Below, one piece after another: positions 19,535 to 30,309 of a stretch of 64,000 nt of DNA; positions within the stretch are counted from its first letter, which is position 1; each line of letters begins with the position of its first letter. Under the pieces are notes generated by a model. That model was not told the origin of the DNA, did not search any database, and saw only the letters and a list, made by a program, of their open reading frames with translations. The stretch covers positions 22,019,022-22,083,021 of the forward strand of contig CM033399.1 of assembly GCA_019426215.1 (NCBI GenBank), read 5' to 3'. Origin of the DNA: Buddleja alternifolia (Eukaryota > Streptophyta > Magnoliopsida > Lamiales > Scrophulariaceae). Position numbers and translations under genes: made by a program.

Positions 19535-21673
19535 ATGGCTTCAAAGCTCTCAACACCTATATCACCTTATCATCACCACCACCACTCCTCCGACCACCGC
19601 CCACTTCCTCCCTTCACCACCCCACTTCAACTCCCGTCCAAAAGAAGATTCACCATTTCTTGCAACTCAGCCAAGAGAGAGTCCCCTCCGCCGCCCTCCG
19701 CCGTAGCTCAAGAACCTAAAACCCCATCTTTGGCGGAACAGCTTAAACCCTTATCCACCACCATTCTATCCGACCAACCAAACAAGACCCAGCTTTTATC
19801 CAAGCCAAAATCCACATGGGTTAATCCCACTAGGCCTAAACCCTCCGTCCTCTCACTACAACGCCATAAACGCGCTTCTCCTTATGCATACAACCCCCAA
19901 ATCAAAGACCTTAGGCAATTCGCCAAGAAGCTTAATGAATGTGATGAATATGATTGCTTAGCTGTTATTGAAGATAACCCACATTCGCCCACCAGGGAAA
20001 ACACGCTTTTGGTGCTCAACACCTTGAAGCCATGGAAAAAAGCGCTTCTTTACTTCAATTGGGTAAAATCCCAGAATTTGTTTCCCATGGAAACGATCTT
20101 TTATAATGTGACTATGAAGTGTTTGAGGTTTGGCAGGCAATTCCAGCACATAGAGGAACTTGCCTTTGAGATGATAGAGAAGGGCATTGATCTCGATAAC
20201 ATTACTTACTCGACGATTATTACTTGCGCGAAAAGATGTAATCTTTTCGACAAGGCTGTGGAGTGGTTTGAGAGGATGTATAAAACTGGACTAATGCCTG
20301 ATGAGGTCACTTATTCTGCTGTTTTGGATGTTTATGCGAAGCTGGGTAAGGTTGAGGAGGTTATGAGTTTGTATGAGAGAGGAAGAGCGAGCGGGTGGAA
20401 ACCCGACCCGATTGCTTTTTCTGTGTTGGGGAAGATGTTTGGTGAGGCAGGGGATTATGATGGCATTAGATATGTTTTGCAAGAAATGAAATCTCTTGGT
20501 GTGCAGCCTAATTTGGTTGTGTACAACACATTGTTGGAAGCAATGGGTAAGGCTGGTAAGCCTGGCTTAGCTAGAAGTCTTTTCGAGGAGATGGTGGATT
20601 CAGGTATTTCCCCGAATGAAAAGACGCTAACAGCCTTGATAAAGATATACGGGCGAGCTAGGTGGGCTAAAGACGCACTCGACCTTTGGGAGCGTATGAG
20701 GTTGAATAATTGGCCTGTGGATTTCATCTTATACAACACATTGTTGAGCATGTGTGCTGATCTCGGTTTAGTGGAAGAGGCGGAGAAACTATTTGATGAC
20801 ATGAAGGGGTCGGAGAGACGTAAACCGGATAGTTTTAGCTACACGGCCATGCTTAATATATACGGGAGCGGTGGGAATGTTGACAAGGCTATGGATTTGT
20901 TTAAAGAAATGTCGGAAGTGGGCGTACCCCTAAACGTAATGGGATGTACTTGTTTGATTCAATGCTTGGGACGCGCAAAGAGAATAAATGATTTGGTTAG
21001 GGTATTTGAGTCCTCTTTGGAGTCCGGTGTAAAGCCGGATGATAGGTTGTGTGGGTGCTTATTATCCGTTGTGTCAATTTGCGAGGGTGAGGATGCGAAC
21101 AAAGTCCTTTCTTGCTTAGACAAAGCGAACCCGAAATTAGTTGCGTTTGTAGAACTTCTAACGGGACTCGAGATCACTAATTTTGAAATTGTGAAAGATG
21201 AATTCAAAACTATACTAAGCAACACAAGCATTGAGGCTAGGAGGCCTTTTTGTAACTGTTTGATAGATATATGCAGAAATAGGAATCTCGACGAGAAGGC
21301 TCATGAGCTTTTATATTTGGGGACTATATATGGATTGTATCCTGGTTTGCATACAAAGACGGAAGAAGAGTGGAGACTGAACGTACGGTCTCTATCGGTT
21401 GGTGCAGCTCACACTGCATTTGAAGAGTGGATGAGTTCTTTGGCTAAAATTGTGCAGAGACAAGAACGCTTGCCTGCTTTGTTCTCTGCTAACACGGGAG
21501 CTGGAACGCATAAGTTCTCTCAAGGGTTGGGGAGTGCTTTTGCTTTGCATGTAGAGAAACTTAAAGCGCCGTTTAGGGAGAGCGAGGAGAAAGCTGGTTT
21601 CTTTATCGCAACACGAGAAGATTTGGTGTCGTGGGTACGATCTAAGGCTTCTTCGGTTATGGCTACCGTATGA
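19535..21673 (+). CDS. chloroplast PPR-SMR protein, SOT1-like (At5g46580 type)
   Basis: Intronless 712-aa frame from the ATG at 19535. The N-terminus is Ser/Pro/His-rich with few acidic residues (MASKLSTPISPYHHHHH), as in a plastid transit peptide. From about residue 185 to 530 there are roughly ten P-type pentatricopeptide repeats (e.g. ITYSTIITCAKRCNLFDKA, VVYNTLLEAMGKAGKPGLA, FSYTAMLNIYGSGGNVDKA). The C-terminus (about 612-707) is an SMR domain: LNVRSLSVGAAHTAFEEWM, TGAGTHKFSQG, ATREDLVSWV. Overall this matches Arabidopsis At5g46580/SOT1, known for binding and processing plastid 23S-4.5S rRNA precursors. The nuclease motifs usually written LDVR and TGTG read LNVR (Asn at about 616) and TGAG (from about 654) here. 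Orthology is inferred from memory. Confidence 0.85.
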   Translation: MASKLSTPISPYHHHHHSSDHRPLPPFTTPLQLPSKRRFTISCNSAKRESPPPPSAVAQEPKTPSLAEQLKPLSTTILSDQPNKTQLLSKPKSTWVNPTRPKPSVLSLQRHKRASPYAYNPQIKDLRQFAKKLNECDEYDCLAVIEDNPHSPTRENTLLVLNTLKPWKKALLYFNWVKSQNLFPMETIFYNVTMKCLRFGRQFQHIEELAFEMIEKGIDLDNITYSTIITCAKRCNLFDKAVEWFERMYKTGLMPDEVTYSAVLDVYAKLGKVEEVMSLYERGRASGWKPDPIAFSVLGKMFGEAGDYDGIRYVLQEMKSLGVQPNLVVYNTLLEAMGKAGKPGLARSLFEEMVDSGISPNEKTLTALIKIYGRARWAKDALDLWERMRLNNWPVDFILYNTLLSMCADLGLVEEAEKLFDDMKGSERRKPDSFSYTAMLNIYGSGGNVDKAMDLFKEMSEVGVPLNVMGCTCLIQCLGRAKRINDLVRVFESSLESGVKPDDRLCGCLLSVVSICEGEDANKVLSCLDKANPKLVAFVELLTGLEITNFEIVKDEFKTILSNTSIEARRPFCNCLIDICRNRNLDEKAHELLYLGTIYGLYPGLHTKTEEEWRLNVRSLSVGAAHTAFEEWMSSLAKIVQRQERLPALFSANTGAGTHKFSQGLGSAFALHVEKLKAPFRESEEKAGFFIATREDLVSWVRSKASSVMATV

Positions 21674-22020
21674 GTGAAGGTTTTATACATGCAGTATTGT
21701 AGAATATAAGAGGAGTTTTCTTTTATGTAACATCTAAAATTGGATGAAGTAGTAGTAGTTCTAAGGAAACTGTTGTTCATCATTATTCTTGCCAATCTGA
21801 AATATTTGGCAGAGCAGAATTTTGGTTCATGTTTTGGTATTGCACCATTTACATTTGTATACAGAATGTTCTATTACTTGTCTATTAATTGTGAACCAAA
21901 ACCAAATCAATGTTGTAATCTGGTTTGTAGCTGCTTTAGAAGAAGTATGGAAATGCTAATGCATTGTCTTATTAGTTTAGTCTCTTCGTTTGGCCATGTA
22001 ATCTCCACTTCACTTTAGTG
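21674..22020 (+). other. 3' UTR of the PPR-SMR gene
   Basis: T-rich sequence following the stop, with possible polyadenylation contexts (e.g. aatataagagg at 21703, gtaatctgg downstream). No ORF is supported; the short frames here lack family features. Confidence 0.45.
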
Positions 22021-23500
22021 CTAATTAACAAACCTCCCTGATTTTTAGTAAATTTATTCGAGACCCTCAAACCAGTCTAGTTGTAAGGTTTACAGGGGTG
22101 AATTTGTAAGAATTTTTAAATATATATGTGTACAATTTTAAGAATGCCTTAGCATGGAAACTTTATATAATTTCAAAAAGATAGGGAGTTTTCATAATTG
22201 GGGTCTGCATGTGATTTTCTCTTTATTTAATAGAGAAATGAAAATAAAAGATTTTACAAATATGTGTCTGATAGTATAAACCAAATTTTTTTTAAAAAAA
22301 TAAAATTATCTTCGATTCTTGGTGTAATCACAAAGTATTTAGTTTACACAAGAAATTACATGTCTGGAACATATAAAATTGAGAGCCAATTTACACTTGG
22401 AAGTTGGAACTAGGGCAACAAAAGAGCCGAGTTTGTTCAAACTTTCAACCAAAATTACATCAAGCTCACTTAAAAACTTGAGGTCGAGCTGATTTGTAAA
22501 TTCATTTACATATATAAATTGCCGAGCTTGAGCTCAACTCAAGTATGATTGAACTTATACGAGCTCAAACTTGAAACAAACTCACTTATACGGAGATATA
22601 TATAAAAAAAAATGAAGTGTGATACTTGAACTAATGTTAATCATGTCATTTAATTAGTATAAATAATATTATTAATATACTCAAGCGCGTAATCTCAACT
22701 CATTAAGATGCTCAAGCTCATCAAGTTCGAGCTGATTTGGCTCATGAGGCGGCCCTACTTGACTTGCAGCACTACTTGAAATTGAACTTATTAAAATTCA
22801 ATGTCCTTCGCCGCAATTCACAATCCCAAATTTGCACCCTTTTTTTTTTTTATATCTTTTACCAACAGATTTAACACAAGACCTCTTACTAAATTTATTA
22901 GTGAGAGGCATTCAACCAAATGGTTGTAACCAGGGCTGAGCAACAATTTTAAAATCATCCAAATCGGACCAAACTAAATTGTTTTTGTCAAATAACTATG
23001 CAAACTGCGGTTGAGAGTTTTAAAGAAAATTATATTGCCAAACCAATTTGATGGTGATTTTGTTCCAAATCGCACCAAACCATACCACCATTAGTATATG
23101 TATTTTAATTTGGTTTCTTATTAATTAATTGAAAACATTTAGCTATCACCAAAAGAAAAATAAAAAAAATTGGCGGAATAAGACGATAATTTTTTAGTGT
23201 GCGATTGAGTATGCTTGCATTAATAATTTTGTGATATGTATAGCCTTTAATGATGTGAAATTCCACTCCTAAGTTTAGTTTAGTTAAATAATGTATAACC
23301 ACCTTTTTAATGTTGGTTGAAAACTAAAAACCACTTAAAATCGTATCCTTGATTTTATTTTCAAAATGCTAATTTGAAATTTTTCAACCGAAAAATTGCA
23401 GTTAGCAATTCAATTTCAAATTAGCTAAAAAAACAAAAATCGCACCACAAACGCCCCCCTAGCTGGAACTTGGAACTTGTAAGCTTACCTTCTTTTTAGA
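22021..23500. other. intergenic region with dispersed-repeat-like segments
   Basis: No gene. 22430-22750 contains repeated 'gagctcaa/cgagctt' words typical of a widespread plant dispersed repeat. 22940-23100 has 'aatcggaccaaac..' and 'aatcgcaccaaacc' words of another. 23430-23460 ends in 'caccacaaacgcccccc', like the terminus of plant hAT MITEs. I could not pair terminal repeats, so no element is called. Confidence 0.4.
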
Positions 23501-23639
23501 TGGCATAAAGTTTAGGGGGCTGAGTGCAAATATATTGTCTAACTTAAATGCTTCGGTTTCATTCGAAAGTTTTGAAGAGGACCTAATTCAGATTATCTCT
23601 CTCTTCGGCCCTCCACTCACTGCTACAGCGCCTGATTCT

Positions 23640-23663
23640 ATCATCATCATCATCATCATCATC
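23640..23663. repeat. (ATC)n microsatellite in the RH47-like 5' leader
   Basis: Eight triplets of atc/tca, 13 bp before the putative 5' splice site at 23676/23677. Confidence 0.9.
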
Positions 23664-23676
23664 TACTCAACTCAAG

Positions 23677-23976
23677 GTCTTTCTCTTTTGCTAAGTTACA
23701 TCACCCCCTCTCTCCCTACACTCCCACACACACTCATTTATATGTTTTATGGTTATACACAGACGTACAAACTCAATCGTATATAATGAAAGTGCAGCTT
23801 GTACTCTACCTGTATGATAGAATGCCTAAGAACACTACTTTGATTTGATTTGTGCTTTTTGTCTTCTCTCAATATATTGATTCAGTACTTCAATGTTGTA
23901 TTTATTTCCTAGCATGCCCAGAAATTGATTATGCTTATGATGCTGTAAGAATCGACTAGGCGATTTTATTTTGCAG
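23677..23976 (+). other. probable 5' UTR intron of the RH47-like gene
   Basis: ctcaag|gtctttctc at the left and a pyrimidine-rich ttttattttgcag|cttcc at the right define a 300-bp T-rich intron ending 85 bp upstream of the ATG. Introns in this position are common in plant genes. Inference from splice-site consensus only. Confidence 0.5.
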
Positions 23977-24061
23977 CTTCCAAGAATTTCTGTCAGTTAA
24001 AAGCTTAGTGAACTATAAGGAGTTGATTACTTTGCCAGTGACTGAATCTTCACAAAGAAAA

Positions 24062-25711
24062 ATGCCTGCTTTACCTGCAAGCAGGGTGCTTCTTCTATTT
24101 GGTGATACCTTATCCGCTGGAAAATCCTATGGATTTTCACGTGTGGCTCCATTCTACAGCAGCTTGCGGTTTTTCAGTCGGGTTAGTAACAACAACGAGC
24201 CTCTCACTCTTGCAAGCCTCGGTTTCAGGAGTAGAGTCGAAACGAGCAAGGGAAATGAGAAAAGTAGACTAAAGAATGGGGTTTCCACAATTGAGGTGCC
24301 CAAAAGAAGAGAAAAGAAAGTTATTCCCAGAGAAATTAGTGCAGTTAAAAAGAAAGAGAGAGTCGATGTAGGGGCATTGGCTCCATTTGCTGCGAAATCT
24401 TTCTCGGAGCTTGGCCTTCCGCCTTTATTAGTTGAGAGGTTAGAGAAGGAAGGCTTTAAAGTTCCCACAGATGTTCAGGCTGCAGCAGTTCCCACTATTC
24501 TCAAAAATCATGATGTTGTGATTCAGTCCTACACAGGGTCAGGAAAAACACTGGCATATCTTCTTCCTATACTCTCTGAAGTGGGCCCACTCAAGATGAA
24601 TAATGAACCTAGAAACAAGATGGATATAGAAGCAGTGATTGTTGCCCCATCAAGGGAGCTTGGAATGCAGATTGTAAGGGAAGTCGAAAAGCTACTTGGA
24701 CCTGCAGATAAGAGATTGGTGCAACAACTTGTTGGCGGTGCAAATAGGTCGAGGCAGGAGGAGGCACTTAAAAAGAACAAGCCGGTAATTGTTGTAGGGA
24801 CACCTGGACGGATTGCGGAGATAAGTGCATCTGGAAAGCTTCATACACATGGCTGTCAATTCCTGGTTTTAGATGAAGTGGATGAACTCCTTGCATTTAA
24901 TTTTAGGGAAGATATACATCGTATACTAGAACACGTTGGTAGGAGATCTGGCGCTAGTAAAAATGTTCTGGATGGTCCTAAACCACGTCAGACTATAATG
25001 GTGTCTGCGACAGTTCCATTTTCAGTTATTCGAGCAGCTAAGAGTTGGGGATGTGATCCACTTCTTGTCCAAGCCAAAAGCGTAGTCCAACTTGAATCTA
25101 TTCCTGGTAATAAAATGTCGGAAATGCCCTCTGGTTCTAGTTCGAGTACAATTTTGCAGACTCAGGCTTCAGTTCAAAGCCTGCCACCTTCACTGAAACA
25201 CTACTACTCAGTTACAAGAATACAACACAAGATGGATACATTAAGAAGATGTATACATGCAGTTGATGCGAAATGTGTGATAGCTTTCATGAACCACACC
25301 AAACAGCTAAAAGACGCTGTCTTCAAGTTAGAGGCTCGCGGGATGAAGGCGGCGGAGCTACATGGTGATCTTAACAAGCTTACAAGATCAACTATCTTAA
25401 AAAGGTTCAGGAATGGGGATGTGAGGGTGTTGTTGACTAATGAACTTTCTGCGAGAGGATTAGATATACCAGAATGTGATCTTGTTGTTAATCTGGAGTT
25501 GCCTACTGACTCAACTCATTATGCGCACCGGGCGGGTCGAACAGGACGACTTGGCAGAAGAGGTACTGTGGTCACTATATGCGAGGAGCGAGAAGTCTTT
25601 GTTGTGAGGAAGATGCAGAAGCAGCTTGGGGTCGTTATCCAGCCTTGCGAGTTCGAGGAGGGAAAACTTGTTGTCAATGAAGATGAAAAAGCGATTGATG
25701 TTACAAGGTAA
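24062..25711 (+). CDS. DEAD-box RNA helicase, RH47-like (organellar)
   Basis: Intronless coding frame of 549 aa. The ATG at 24062 is used because the longer frame starts with GTG. The N-terminus (MPALPASRVLLLFGD...) is rich in Arg/Ser, like an organelle presequence. Helicase motifs in order: FSELGLPPLLVERL and VQAAAVP (Q region), SYTGSGKT (I, about 156), PSRELGMQI (Ia), VGTPGRI (Ib), LDEVDELL (II, about 271), MVSATV (III), MNHTKQL (IV), ELSARGLDIP (V) and HRAGRTGR (VI). Motif II is DEVD rather than DEAD. DEVD in motif II, the length and the overall layout fit plant RH47 (Arabidopsis At1g12770, ISE1), a mitochondrial helicase linked to embryo development and plasmodesmata. ATP-dependent RNA unwinding is the family role; the exact orthologue is inferred. 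Confidence 0.85.
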   Translation: MPALPASRVLLLFGDTLSAGKSYGFSRVAPFYSSLRFFSRVSNNNEPLTLASLGFRSRVETSKGNEKSRLKNGVSTIEVPKRREKKVIPREISAVKKKERVDVGALAPFAAKSFSELGLPPLLVERLEKEGFKVPTDVQAAAVPTILKNHDVVIQSYTGSGKTLAYLLPILSEVGPLKMNNEPRNKMDIEAVIVAPSRELGMQIVREVEKLLGPADKRLVQQLVGGANRSRQEEALKKNKPVIVVGTPGRIAEISASGKLHTHGCQFLVLDEVDELLAFNFREDIHRILEHVGRRSGASKNVLDGPKPRQTIMVSATVPFSVIRAAKSWGCDPLLVQAKSVVQLESIPGNKMSEMPSGSSSSTILQTQASVQSLPPSLKHYYSVTRIQHKMDTLRRCIHAVDAKCVIAFMNHTKQLKDAVFKLEARGMKAAELHGDLNKLTRSTILKRFRNGDVRVLLTNELSARGLDIPECDLVVNLELPTDSTHYAHRAGRTGRLGRRGTVVTICEEREVFVVRKMQKQLGVVIQPCEFEEGKLVVNEDEKAIDVTR

Positions 25712-26991
25712 TTCGGTTCTTTCTTTTGAGAAAATCTTTTGATGAGGGAGCTTTTGAGATTTTTAACCAGTCCACTGTTTTGAATTTTAACTGTGTATGA
25801 CGAGTATATTTTAGATATTCTAAGTAGATAATTTGCTCATAGATCAAGCTAGCTTGAAGCTCTTACACTTGGTTTTGTGTTTTTCATACCAAGCTAATAC
25901 TAGTTTAAACTTTAATGTACACCAAGATTAAGCTGAATTTTGGGGTTTGAACTTAAATCGAGGCTGAGTGTGACCAAAGGTAAGTTTGAAATAAGGTTGA
26001 GGTCTCGTACTATATACAATTCATGCTAATGATTAACTATTAGAAAATATATGACTGTTTTATGCCTTTCTTAATATGGTATATCATGTATATGATTAAC
26101 TGTTAGTAAATATATTTCCGTATGATGCCTTTCGTAATAGGGTAATATATCGTGCTAATGCATTATATAATAGTTGCAATAGTGGGTATTTAATTTGTCA
26201 GCATCTAACTAATATGAAGGAGAAAAAGGCACGAGATTGAGTATTGTCTGGTTTAAAGCCCATACAAATATCATGAGGGTAATTTCATAATTAGGTATGC
26301 ATGATCTCTGGAGGAAGAACAATATAATACATGAGTACTTTAATTCAATATAACTTAAAATTTCAATGGTAGATTGGGAGTTTCTCTCTTATAATAGCTG
26401 TAAGTTCAAATAAAAATTTGTGCTAATAAAATAGCTGTCAAGCAGTATATTTGTCTCAGAGAATTAAACTAATAACTCTACACACTTACTCTTTATAGTG
26501 TCCACAGACACATATTGCTTAATTAGAAAGAGAAAAAGTCAAAATAGAAGGCTTCCCTTGGAACCTAATGAATGGGATTACTTAGCTATGTTCAAATCAG
26601 TCCAACATGGATTTTCAAGTCATAATTCTAATTTCGTTGGCTTGCCTTGGGCATTGCATTATTTCGCTGTTGTTTGTTCATCAGAGTAACATCTCGACGA
26701 TATCATAGCCCAAATGACCAAATCTTCAAACAAGCTTTTACCACTGGAATTGCCTACTTGGTGACCAATGATTAGGCCCCGTAGTGGAGAGAGTCGATTT
26801 GGTGAAATAGAATTGCCTTGATGCTTCTTAAAAATTGAAATGCAAAGAAGAATTTGTAATGGTGATGTCTTTTGACCATTTTCAAGAGGAAAAAGTATTT
26901 GTACTGTAGTTCCAATCTTATTCAATTTACTAAAACCATGGGCTAATCAAATATAAAAGTAGAAAACCGTTCTCTGTGTGATGAAGCATCA
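25712..26991. other. intergenic region between convergent genes
   Basis: 3' flanks of the helicase (+) and the CASP-like gene (-). An imperfect tandem repeat of about 63 bp, 'gattaactattagaaaatata...gcctttcttaata', occurs at 26030-26087 and again at 26093-26150. The small ORF at 26498-26689 has no family features and starts without context; I do not call it. Confidence 0.5.
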
Positions 26992-28892
26992 CTATATGAT
27001 CCTCTTGCAAAATTTATAGCCTGATAGGAGTGCACTAGACGCTGTAACTAGGAATGAAGCGAAAGACATACAGACAGAAACCGTAGCTGCCTTCCAGAGT
27101 GGATTGCCATTATACATCTGTTGGATGACTGGTACAGATACAGAAGATGCTGAAACAAGGAGGTATCCTGCCAACTGTTACGTTGTGGACAATCAGATAG
27201 CTAATTGGAACATGCCTTTATAGCAAATAAAAGATGAACATTTATTTTGTGATAGACCCATCTTTAGTCTCAATCAATGGGGAGGTTGCATCCATATTTG
27301 CTTGGTGACTATTTTTGTTCTCATAAACTATTTTTTGACAAGTATTCTTATATTTGTGCTGTTTTTCTGTGTCCGCGGAGGAAAATGATGTTGAGGTTGA
27401 AGCATTTGATTAATAGAGAGGGTGAATTTATTTTGGTTGTAGCACTAGACCTGGATTTTGACATTGAAATCACACATGCAATCTAAAATGAATAAAATTC
27501 ATTATGAAAACACATACAATCCATTAAACATGCACAATAAAATGAGGGTATTGCTGTGTTAGTATGGCAGTCGAAGCTGCTATCCTGAATTTTTTGTTTA
27601 TTTTCCTAAAGTGTGATGGCATTAAATTTTTTTTGTTGGATATGTTGCCAAGGTAGAGGTTAAAGTTAAATTGATGATGAACCTTGTATAACAAAGAACA
27701 AGGTTATGTATCCATGATATTTATATGCAATAGCAGCACAAGTTTACTTCTGGCCTCATGGTACCCCTTTTAGATAGCGTATAACATTGTATGACTAATT
27801 CAAATTGGTGTTCATACTTGATCTATTATTAGTCACTAAATTTGCACGGACACTTTTGCAGATTATGAAATGGTATGGGATTTTAAGAAAATTTGTATTA
27901 GATGGATAACATTCTTGTTTAGATGTGAACATTATCTATATTTTCCTAAGGTACAAATTACAAAACATGCATTTTCACGTTTTATATTATTTTCTCTATT
28001 CCAGTGGTGTAAGCAGTTTCTCTACCCTCTTATCGCAGGCCTGCAGTTAGTGAGACTGTATCTTGAAAATGTGCAATTGAATGAAAATACGGCCTTCATG
28101 GGGAGTACTAGTTACCTGATCTAAAATGAAGCTGATGTAATCAGATACCATGTCTGAGATGAAAATACCTCTGTGGGCAATGTCACAGATACCTTTAAAG
28201 AGCTGATAGGCTGCATAAATGAATGCGAAAATGTTCACGGTGAAGCAGTACCTGAAAAATAGTTGAACCAAAGAATTTCTGTAAAAGACTCATCTCTCAT
28301 GGAATTATCAAGTTATTGTCTTCAACTCATTAATTTTGATCTATTTTGGTTTTTGCAATTATATCATTGAATGACTAGTCTTTGTTACAAAAATCTTTTG
28401 CTCATTACTTGTGCTTGGTGTGATCGTCATGTAATAAGTAAAGATCAAGATAGCAACAAAAGTGAGTGTAAGTGGGTGCGGTTGTGAACCGTTAGTGGGT
28501 GCGGTTGTGAATTGTTAGATTATGCATGATGATGTCAGCATTTCACTTTTATGAAATCATCATCGACAAATCCATGGACTCGTACTTCAAACTTGTATGG
28601 GAATGAGGATTGTAAAACATCGGGTCGATTCTTACAGTAATTCAGGGTAATCCCGGAAGTTAGTGGACTGTTTCTTGAACTTTGTGTTTGCAGGTGATAG
28701 AGCAGCCAATGAGAGAGCAGCGCCGGAGGAAAAAACAAGTGACAAAAACCGGAGGAAGAGATTGGCTGTCTGAATTGGCGGTCTGGAGCTCCATCTGGTG
28801 GAAGCAACTGAAAACGAGAAGGGAGACGGTGTTGGCAAAGGCGGCTGTGCCGGTGAGTAGGCTACAACTGGTGAAACAGTAATACTAGACAT
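26992..28892 (-). CDS. CASP-like membrane protein (CASPL), three exons
   Basis: Exons on the minus strand: 28892-28636, 28251-28116 and 27174-26992, total 576 bp (191 aa plus stop). Borders follow GT-AG (ACT|gtaag, ttttcag|GTAC, CAG|gtaac, taacag|TTGG) and keep phase throughout. The start is the ATG at 28892 (MSSITVSPVVAYSPAQPP). The Pro/Ser-rich N-terminus is followed by four membrane spans: NLFLRFLSLVFSSGAALSL; YCFTVNIFAFIYAAYQLF with a YPELLYC lead-in; LAGYLLVSASSVSVPV; and ATVSVCMSFASFLVTASSALLSGYKF. This is the MARVEL-like CASP/UPF0497 fold. Related CASPs scaffold plasma-membrane domains such as the Casparian strip. The Pro-rich N-terminus suggests the CASPL4 type. No single ORF shows the gene; it needs the splicing. 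Confidence 0.85.
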
Positions 28893-29479
28893 TTTTCCAA
28901 ATTCTATGACTGGAACTTATCAACCTTCTCTCATTCTTCTTTCCTTTAATCTGCCTTCCCTTTCTTAAGCCGAAGTTTCGTAAGCGATTTTCTTCTTGTA
29001 TTTTACGATTGTTTATGTGATTTATGACTGACTTATCCAAAATCCCAGTCAATGATGTTTACACCTAAAACATTATATTATAATAATAGACTTTGAAATA
29101 AAATGGTCATTAAATTTTGTTTCTTCTGTTGGAGTCTAGCATCTGACAATGAAGGAATTGCTGAATGGTTGCTTAACTACTGCTAAAAGTTATATGGTAT
29201 TAGGTGAGGAAGTAGAAAGTGTACTTATTTTCTGCGGGAAATCTAAACTATTGCTCCAGTTGCAATACTTTAACTTATATCTATATATGTCACTGCTACA
29301 ATAACATTGTCCGGCAAATCAAGAAATGTGTGCTACTAGGACATTCTAACGAACACTTTTTAATTAGTGTGCTCATGTGGCATATTGTATACTTGAAAAT
29401 ACTTGCCATACCCCTAGGTCGTTGGTATACGGTTACTATCATTGTCAAATGTCAAGCTATCATAAAGTGGGTTTCACTG
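28893..29479 (-). promoter_or_regulatory. upstream region of the CASP-like gene
   Basis: Contains a CT-rich stretch on the plus strand (ttctctcattcttctttcc, 28926-28945). No unambiguous TATA box with the right spacing was found. No gene is present. Confidence 0.3.
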
Positions 29480-29850
29480 CTCGGGGGTTTGCAAGGGAAC
29501 TGCCGGACGTCGGGCGACATTCAACCTACCAGAGTCCAAGTTGGGAAGAGGAAGATGAGTATGAGTCGGAGATCGTGCAACCTAGGGTCGCGCACCCGAG
29601 AGTCTTAACTTTTTAGCGTGCTTCCCCCTTTCACGAGAATATCCTCCGAGAGCGCACTTCACCAAACTTTTGCATTCCGGGCCTCCCAAAATATGACGGG
29701 ACTAAAGATCCGGAAGAGCACCTGATCGCTTTTTAAAATATCATGGACTTGGACAGTCGGAGGCTGTAAATGCAAGGGTCTTTGTAACTACATCGCAAGG
29801 ACGGCCCCAAGAGTGGTTCACATCTCTACCTCCTTTAGATATATGTCTTG
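29480..29850 (+). pseudogene. Ty3-type gag fragment
   Basis: Translates to YQSPSWEEEDEYESEIVQPRV and then, after a stop, PFHENILRER..PNFCIPGLPKYDGTKDPEEHL, followed (after further stops) by VNARVFVTTSQGRPQEWF. The block 'P.Y.G..DPEEHL..F' ... 'R.F..TL...A..WF' is the conserved core of gag in plant Ty3 elements (Tat/Athila/Retand type). It is interrupted by several stops and truncated on both sides. Confidence 0.7.
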
Positions 29851-30309
29851 TATATACAAGTACTCTTCAAGTTTGGATAACTATTGATATCTCATTGAAT
29901 TTAAGAGAATTTGAAAAAACACTAATAAAAGTTTTAGAGTAACTTTTTTGATCTTAAATAAATTAATATTTTCAGCAATTTTACTTTTACTATTTTAGGT
30001 AATTAAATCCAAAAAATATTCATCAAATCATAATTCCGACGACCAAGTTTAGCAAAATTATACACTTGGTACAAAAGAACCAATTATTTTTTTCATTATA
30101 TTACATTACCCACCAACCCCTCACAATGCATGGCACATGCAAGGGTAATTTTGTCCGAGAAAAGGTAAACACCCAAAATAAATCAACACGGGCAAAATCG
30201 AATTTTATAAAAAGTTGGGGGATGGTCCATATTTTCCATTATGAAAGTTAACAGATAATGGTTTTGTTAGCCAGAGGATGACGATAGGAGAAGTATTGTA
30301 ATTATCCTA
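29851..30309. other. intergenic spacer
   Basis: AT-rich, no gene recognised. The last 9 bp (attatccta, 30301-30309) form the left half of the MITE target duplication. Confidence 0.5.

Noticed and set aside
22430..22750. A DNA transposon rich in gagctc/cgagctt words
   Set aside because: Composition resembles a known dispersed plant repeat but no terminal repeats or target duplication could be paired.
26498..26689. 63-codon plus-strand frame downstream of the CASP-like gene
   Set aside because: Lies in the 3' flank of a real gene, has no family features, no splice context and AT-biased composition.
29219..29608. 129-codon plus-strand frame
   Set aside because: Overlaps the gag remnant in another frame. 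Only the 29480-29850 part in the frame ending RVAHPRVLTF has recognisable homology.
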